Source of the DNA: Nesterenkonia salmonea
GTDB taxonomy: Bacteria; Actinomycetota; Actinomycetes; Actinomycetales; Micrococcaceae
NCBI RefSeq assembly: GCF_005771525.1
Contig: NZ_VAVZ01000001.1
Location: 380 to 57,221, forward strand
Direction of reading: 5' to 3'
Length of the DNA: 56,842 bases
The stretch's first letter is position 1, and every line of letters starts with the position of its first letter. The position numbers and the translations under genes were made by a program. This document shows positions 52,989 through 56,842 of this stretch, piece by piece. The notes below the pieces were generated by a model. That model was not told where the DNA came from and did not search any database. It worked only from the letters and a program-made list of their open reading frames with translations.

Positions 52989-54017
52989 ATGAGCACTGAT
53001 GCTGCGCCTGCGCCACATACTGCCACTGCCGCTGAATCTGCCGAGTTGGCTGTCGTCACCCGTGCTGGTCTCGCGGAGTCCCGCCATGTGGGATCTGCAG
53101 TGCTGGTCGGACCGGAGGGTGAGGTGCTGAAACGGCTCGGCGCCCCGGAAAGCATTATGTTCCCGCGATCCTCGCTGAAACCTCTGCAGGCGTTGGCCTC
53201 GCTGCGCGCGGGCGCACTGGTGAGCCCCGAGGCAGTGGCTCTTGCGTGCGGCTCCCATGTGGGCTCACAACGCCACCAGGATGTGGCGGCCAGCGTCCTC
53301 GCAAAGGAGCGGCTGGATGAGTCCCACTTGAAGTGCCCGGTGGCGTATCCAGCCCGCAGTGCGGACCTGGAAGCACATATCCGGGCAGACAAGATTGAGA
53401 CTGCGCTGGCGTACAACTGCTCCGGCAAGCACGCTGTCTTCCTCGCTGCTACCCGGACACAGGGCTCACGCCTTGCGACCTACACCGACCCCGATCACCC
53501 CCTTCAGCTGATGGTCAATGAGGTCTACGCCGAGTACTGCGGTGAAGCGCCCACCACGCTGGGGGTCGACGGATGCGGCGCGCCGGCGGCGGCGATGAGC
53601 CTGACCGGCCTGGCCCGCGGCATCGGCAGGCTCAGCTCCGCGCTCACTCAGCGCGACGCCGAGGTGCACGCTTTCACCGTCGCCCAGGCCATGCTCGACT
53701 ACCCGTGGGCAGTCCGCGGCGTCGGCGAACCCGACACTGTGGTCATGGAACAGTTGGGCCTGATCACCAAGTCAGGTGCTGAGGGTGTGCTCGTTGTGGC
53801 AGCCCCGGATGGCACGACTGCCGCGGTGAAGACGCTCGACGGGTCCTCACGCCCGAACCACCTGGTGGCGCTGAGCCTGCTGGCCGCGGCCGGAAAGGTG
53901 GACCTCGATGACCTGGAGCGGACGTTGAAGATCCTGGTCAACCCCATCACCGGTGGGGCGGATAAGCGCCCAGCCGGTGGCCTGCGCTTATCAGAGTCTG
54001 TCACCGCGCAGCTCTGA
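52989..54017 (+). CDS. Asparaginase II-family protein
   Basis: A 342-residue member of PF06089 (Rhizobium etli-type asparaginase), which hydrolyses L-asparagine to aspartate and ammonia. Family segments: PRSSLKPLQALASL with the Ser-Ser-x-Lys-Pro motif, CGSHVGSQRHQ, YNCSGKHAVFLA, GVDGCGAPAAAMSL and ITKSGAEGVLVV, carrying the conserved Cys and Ser residues. No signal peptide. ATG 52989 is chosen; upstream codons of the frame are not protein-like. Divergent from purD across about 230 bases that hold no other clear gene. Confidence 0.85.
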   Translation: MSTDAAPAPHTATAAESAELAVVTRAGLAESRHVGSAVLVGPEGEVLKRLGAPESIMFPRSSLKPLQALASLRAGALVSPEAVALACGSHVGSQRHQDVAASVLAKERLDESHLKCPVAYPARSADLEAHIRADKIETALAYNCSGKHAVFLAATRTQGSRLATYTDPDHPLQLMVNEVYAEYCGEAPTTLGVDGCGAPAAAMSLTGLARGIGRLSSALTQRDAEVHAFTVAQAMLDYPWAVRGVGEPDTVVMEQLGLITKSGAEGVLVVAAPDGTTAAVKTLDGSSRPNHLVALSLLAAAGKVDLDDLERTLKILVNPITGGADKRPAGGLRLSESVTAQL

Positions 54018-54034
54018 CTCCCCTCCCCTCCCCC

Positions 54035-54100
54035 GGAAAATCAGGCTCCTGTTGGGTTGTCAGCATCCTGTGGGCACCTGATTTCCCAAAAACCACCTGA
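54035..54100. repeat. Palindromic intergenic repeat, copy 2
   Basis: GGAAAATCAGG (54035-54045) pairs with CCTGATTTCCC (54077-54087), and inside lie TGTTGGG (54050-54056) and CAGCATCCTGT (54061-54071). The 60 bases 54041-54100 align without gaps to the reverse complement of 12339-12398. It lies between the asparaginase and SCP-like genes. Confidence 0.65.
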
Positions 54101-54113
54101 TGAACGGAGAGTG

Positions 54114-54473
54114 ATGGCACGACGCCGCATCACCCACGAGGACGGACTAGCTGCCGTGGATGCCTGGAGACAGGGACGTGACGACCGCCGCACACTCGCC
54201 ACCGCCGTGCGCTACCTGCTAGAGGAGCTCAGTGAGCGCGTCCCCGGCGGTGCGGTTGAGGTGCGCGTTCCACCGTTCGGAGTCACGCAGTGCATCGCCG
54301 GGGCGGACCACTCACGGGGCACCCCACCCAATGTGGTGGAGTTCAGCCCCGCCACATGGCTGGAGTTGGCCACTGGGCGCACCAGTTGGGACAACGCCCG
54401 CGAAGCTGGGCTGATCAGTGCTTCCGGCACTAGGGCTGATCTCTCCGCCCAGCTACCACTGCAGCCCAGCTGA
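54114..54473 (+). CDS. Sterol carrier-family (SCP2-like) protein
   Basis: A 119-residue protein starting MARRRITHEDGLAAVDAW, typical of a small actinobacterial SCP-like family found near purine genes (MSMEG_5817/Rv0807 type). VEVRVPPFGVTQCIAG and VVEFSPATWLELATGRTSW match the SCP2 beta-sheet and helix. It may bind a lipid-like ligand; the role is unknown. ATG 54114 is preceded by GGAG; the longer frame would begin inside repeat copy 2. Confidence 0.75.
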   Translation: MARRRITHEDGLAAVDAWRQGRDDRRTLATAVRYLLEELSERVPGGAVEVRVPPFGVTQCIAGADHSRGTPPNVVEFSPATWLELATGRTSWDNAREAGLISASGTRADLSAQLPLQPS

Positions 54474-54484
54474 AGCTGCTCCGT

Positions 54485-56276
54485 TTACGCCCATGTGAGG
54501 GTGTTAGAGGACGCGATCAACGTCACCAGCAGTCCATTGATCAGCCCCGGAAGATACGGGTTGTTGGTCTCTCGGTAGATTTTTCGTGAGATCACCGTGC
54601 TGACCGGGAGAATCACTAAGAAAGTGAAGAGCCAGACAGTCGGCATATTTGCATCGGGGAAGGGCAGGAACCCGGTGCTGAAGAACCCGATGTACTGCAC
54701 CAGGAGGACGGCCACCACCGGAAGCACGCTGAAGAGTGCCAGCACCGTGGTGTTGACCCATTCTCGGTGCTTCTCTGAAGCGCCGATCCAGACGAAGTTG
54801 ATGGCGTTGGTAGCAATCGATGCGGCCACGAAGAAGATCAGCAACAGCGGAAGCGTGGGGAAGAGTGCTGTCCAGACAATGTCTGAGGGGAACGCTTTCA
54901 CGGCCAGAGTCCACAGTCGGAAGTCGGTCTTGAAGAAGTAGTCCGCAAGGAAGACTGTCGCGAACGATGAAGCCACCACAGCCACCGTCAACAAAACAGA
55001 CTTACCAGCATTTCCCAGTGACAGCGTGAGCCCACGCTCGGCGAGGCTGGTGCCCCGGCGACGCATGTAGAAAACGTAGAAGAGGCTCAGCAGCAACAGA
55101 GTGAAGAGCCCATTGGCCGCGGCCCACATTCCGATTCCATAGGGAGAACTCTGGGCCCATCCGCCGGAGCCCATAGTGAAGGAATCCACCGAGGTCAGAA
55201 TCGGGATATAGCTGACGGAAGCAAAAATTGCAGCCGCGCTGAGGGTTCCCCAGAGCCAGATCTTGCCGGTACGGTCGGTCTGCCGAATCCGCACTGGTTC
55301 AGCAACACGCAGCGAGCTGAAGAACGAGCTGCGGAGCAGCACCAGCGTCAAGCTCACCACGAAGATTCCAAAGCCGATGAGCCCAAGAGCGTTGAAGGCT
55401 GCTTTCCACTGCCACGTCTGCTGTTCGGAGGGAATCGGGTTAGGAGCCCCAAGGGCCTCTTCAAAGAACTTTATGGTGGAGTCAGTTGCCTGGTGTGAGA
55501 AGTGCGCCCAAGGGTGAGTGATAGCGGGGTTGTGGATGATGCGGAGAGCTTCTTCCCCGTCAACTTCCTCGGCGTAGAACTCACCAGGGTTGCGCAGACC
55601 GTCACCCGGCTCCTCACCGAAGTGCAAGAAGGACTGAGCGTTTCCGTGCTCGATGTAGTCACGCGCTGGTGTGGGGTTTCCTTCGGCATCGACGTCGCCG
55701 AAGAAGAATTCGTCGTACTGCGGAGCGATGACGCCGACATCTCGTGAACCGTACACGTTGGCGAATTCCTGCGTCTCCGGATCGATGTACTCCGCATCTG
55801 TGGAGTTGATCAGGACCGCGGAGATGAGATCAGTCTCCATCTGGTTGTCTATCATCACAGCGACGTTGCTCGACATTCCTCCCAGTGAGTGGCCGGTGAT
55901 GCCGATGCGCTCGGAGTCGACATAATCTATGCCCGAGAGCTCAGTGACTGCTTGGTACATCCCGGTGGTCAGTGTCTGGATATCAGAAACTGGCTCTGAC
56001 CAGCCGTGCGAGTACATATCCATAGAGAGCACCACGTAACCGCGGCGCGAGAGCTCCACGTAGTTCGCCTCCTGCATCTCACGGTTGTTGAACATCCCGT
56101 GGCTGACCACGATGCCGGGTGCTGGCTCCTCCGCTGACACTCCCTCAGGGACGAAGAGCAGTCCACTCATCGAGCCACCTTGGGATGTCTCCCACTGAAG
56201 ATCCTTGATCTGAACATCTCCACCGGAGGTCTGAGTGAAAGATGACCCTGCCGCGCTGATCAGCATCAGAATTAAT
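54485..56276 (-). pseudogene. Membrane-bound alpha/beta hydrolase, 5' end removed by ISL3
   Basis: The remaining 597 codons encode an extracytoplasmic alpha/beta hydrolase (VVSHGMFNNREMQ, nucleophile elbow GITGHSLGGMSS near residue 125, late His in ITHPWAHFSHQ) followed by about eight membrane helices. In frame upstream of ATG 56266 the codons read EPLILMLISAAGSS, the end of an N-terminal membrane anchor, before the ISL3 terminal repeat begins at 56277. The native start and first residues are lost. Translation from ATG 56266 could give a nearly full protein with a shortened anchor. Confidence 0.7.
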
Positions 56277-56842
56277 GGCTCATCCCAATCGGGGGTGTAG
56301 GAGTTGGGGTCTGAAGCCGCCGGTCTCGAGCAGGCTTCGGGCGATGTAGTTGGTCAGGTTGCGGAACCCGAGTGCGGAGCCGCGCAGGTGTTCGAGCCGT
56401 CCGTTGAGTGCCTCGGTCGGCCCGTTGCTGGTGCCGGGTCGTTCGAAGTAGGCGAGCACGTCGGCGGCTCGCTTCTTCAGGGTCCGGCCCAGGGTGGTGA
56501 GCTCGGTGAGCACCTTGGGGACGCCGGCGCTGAGGTCGGTGATCAGCTTCTCCATGAGCTCGCGGCCACGTTGCCGGTCCTCGTGGCGATAGGCGGCGAT
56601 CATCCGCTGGTAGACACCCCAGGTCGCCTCGACCTCGACGTGAGCGTCATCAACGAACAGCGCGCGTAGCCTGTCGCTCTGCTTGTCGGTGAGCAGGTCC
56701 GAGCCGGTGTGCAGCGTGCGCCGCGACTTGTAGAGCGGATCGTCCCTGAACCCACGGTGCCCGTGGATCGCGAGTTGGACCCGGCGCCGGCACCTGTCGA
56801 GGGCGTCACCGGCCAGGCGCACGAAGTGGAAGGGATCCATCA
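56277..56842 (-). mobile_element. ISL3-family insertion sequence, 3' end only
   Basis: The element begins at GGCTCATCCCAATCGGGG (56277 onward), an ISL3-type terminal repeat, and continues past the right edge. The transposase stop overlaps the repeat. The adjacent 56269-56276 would be its target duplication. It differs from the left-edge element in both repeat and protein sequence. Confidence 0.85.
56280..56842 (-). CDS. ISL3-family transposase, C-terminal part
   Basis: The last 187 or so residues of an ISL3 transposase, open to the right edge. MDPFHFVRLAGDALDRCRRR contains the DPFHVV-like catalytic segment, followed by HGHRGFRDDPLYKSRR, and TSNGPTEALNGRLEHLRGSA carries the final catalytic Glu, then GFRNLTNYIARSLLETGGF. 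The corresponding left-edge sequence differs strongly. Confidence 0.9.
   Translation of the reverse strand, partial: MDPFHFVRLAGDALDRCRRRVQLAIHGHRGFRDDPLYKSRRTLHTGSDLLTDKQSDRLRALFVDDAHVEVEATWGVYQRMIAAYRHEDRQRGRELMEKLITDLSAGVPKVLTELTTLGRTLKKRAADVLAYFERPGTSNGPTEALNGRLEHLRGSALGFRNLTNYIARSLLETGGFRPQLLHPRLG

Noticed and set aside
1-56842. CRISPR array, tRNA, rRNA, prophage or integrase
   Set aside because: No regularly spaced repeats, tRNA-like cloverleaf sequences or phage genes were noticed when reading the gaps.

Overview
This is high-GC actinobacterial DNA, most likely from a member of the Micrococcaceae (Nesterenkonia, Yaniella or Enteractinococcus type). That placement is inferred from protein style, the Tad genes of the helicase/secretion neighbourhood, actinobacterial TopA and Crp, and frequent GTG/TTG or apparently leaderless starts. 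No rRNA, tRNA or CRISPR was seen. Both window edges lie inside ISL3-family transposase genes of two different types, so the window is probably a contig that broke at multicopy insertion sequences.

The backbone follows the gene order I remember for M. tuberculosis Rv3646c-Rv3683: topA, DEAH helicase, Tad/pilus genes, acs, marP, CoA-pyrophosphatase/nth, crp, ridA, class A PBP, metallophosphoesterase. Accessory genes have been inserted into this backbone.

Layout. 1-2.9 kb: ISL3 end, a truncated hsdS, intact hsdM and a broken small membrane gene. 2.9-7.6 kb: sugar-phosphate isomerase-like protein, Ppx/GppA and topA, all leftward. 7.7-10.6 kb: two acidic lipoproteins and a frameshifted membrane protein. 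10.6-18.1 kb: methyltransferase, TrhO, GNAT, homocysteine methyltransferase, helicase. 18.1-22.7 kb: an inserted block of GH127 arabinofuranosidase, a decayed XRE-cupin regulator and gamma-glutamyltransferase. 22.9-27.4 kb: pilin/TadE genes convergent with tadC-tadB-tadA-cpaE. 27.5-30.8 kb: ABC exporter with a divergent TetR and a clear operator cluster. 30.8-37.3 kb: CoA pyrophosphatase, nth, acs, aroQ, MarP-type protease, crp. 37.4-40.5 kb: four leftward genes, ATP-grasp ligase B, a DUF4177 microprotein, RidA and ATP-grasp ligase A. 40.7-43.9 kb: penicillin-binding protein and phosphoesterase. 43.9-47.8 kb: a heterodimeric ABC exporter. 47.8-49.3 kb: a tetR/SDR cassette with a scar of the ABC gene end on its far side. 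49.4-50.3 kb: a voltage-gated ion channel with an unusual filter. 50.5-54.5 kb: purC, purD, asparaginase, SCP-like protein. 54.5-56.8 kb: membrane alpha/beta hydrolase beheaded by the second ISL3 element.

The most distinctive locus is the pair of D-aspartate-ligase-like ATP-grasp enzymes interleaved with RidA and DUF4177, beside a class A PBP. It is a candidate two-step pathway for building the peptidoglycan cross-bridge. Other points of note: a channel filter TLSSWE instead of TLESWS, an ABC exporter half that has lost its Walker A lysine, a DtxR-like iron box between marP and crp, a two-copy palindromic intergenic repeat, and the tetR/SDR insertion scar.
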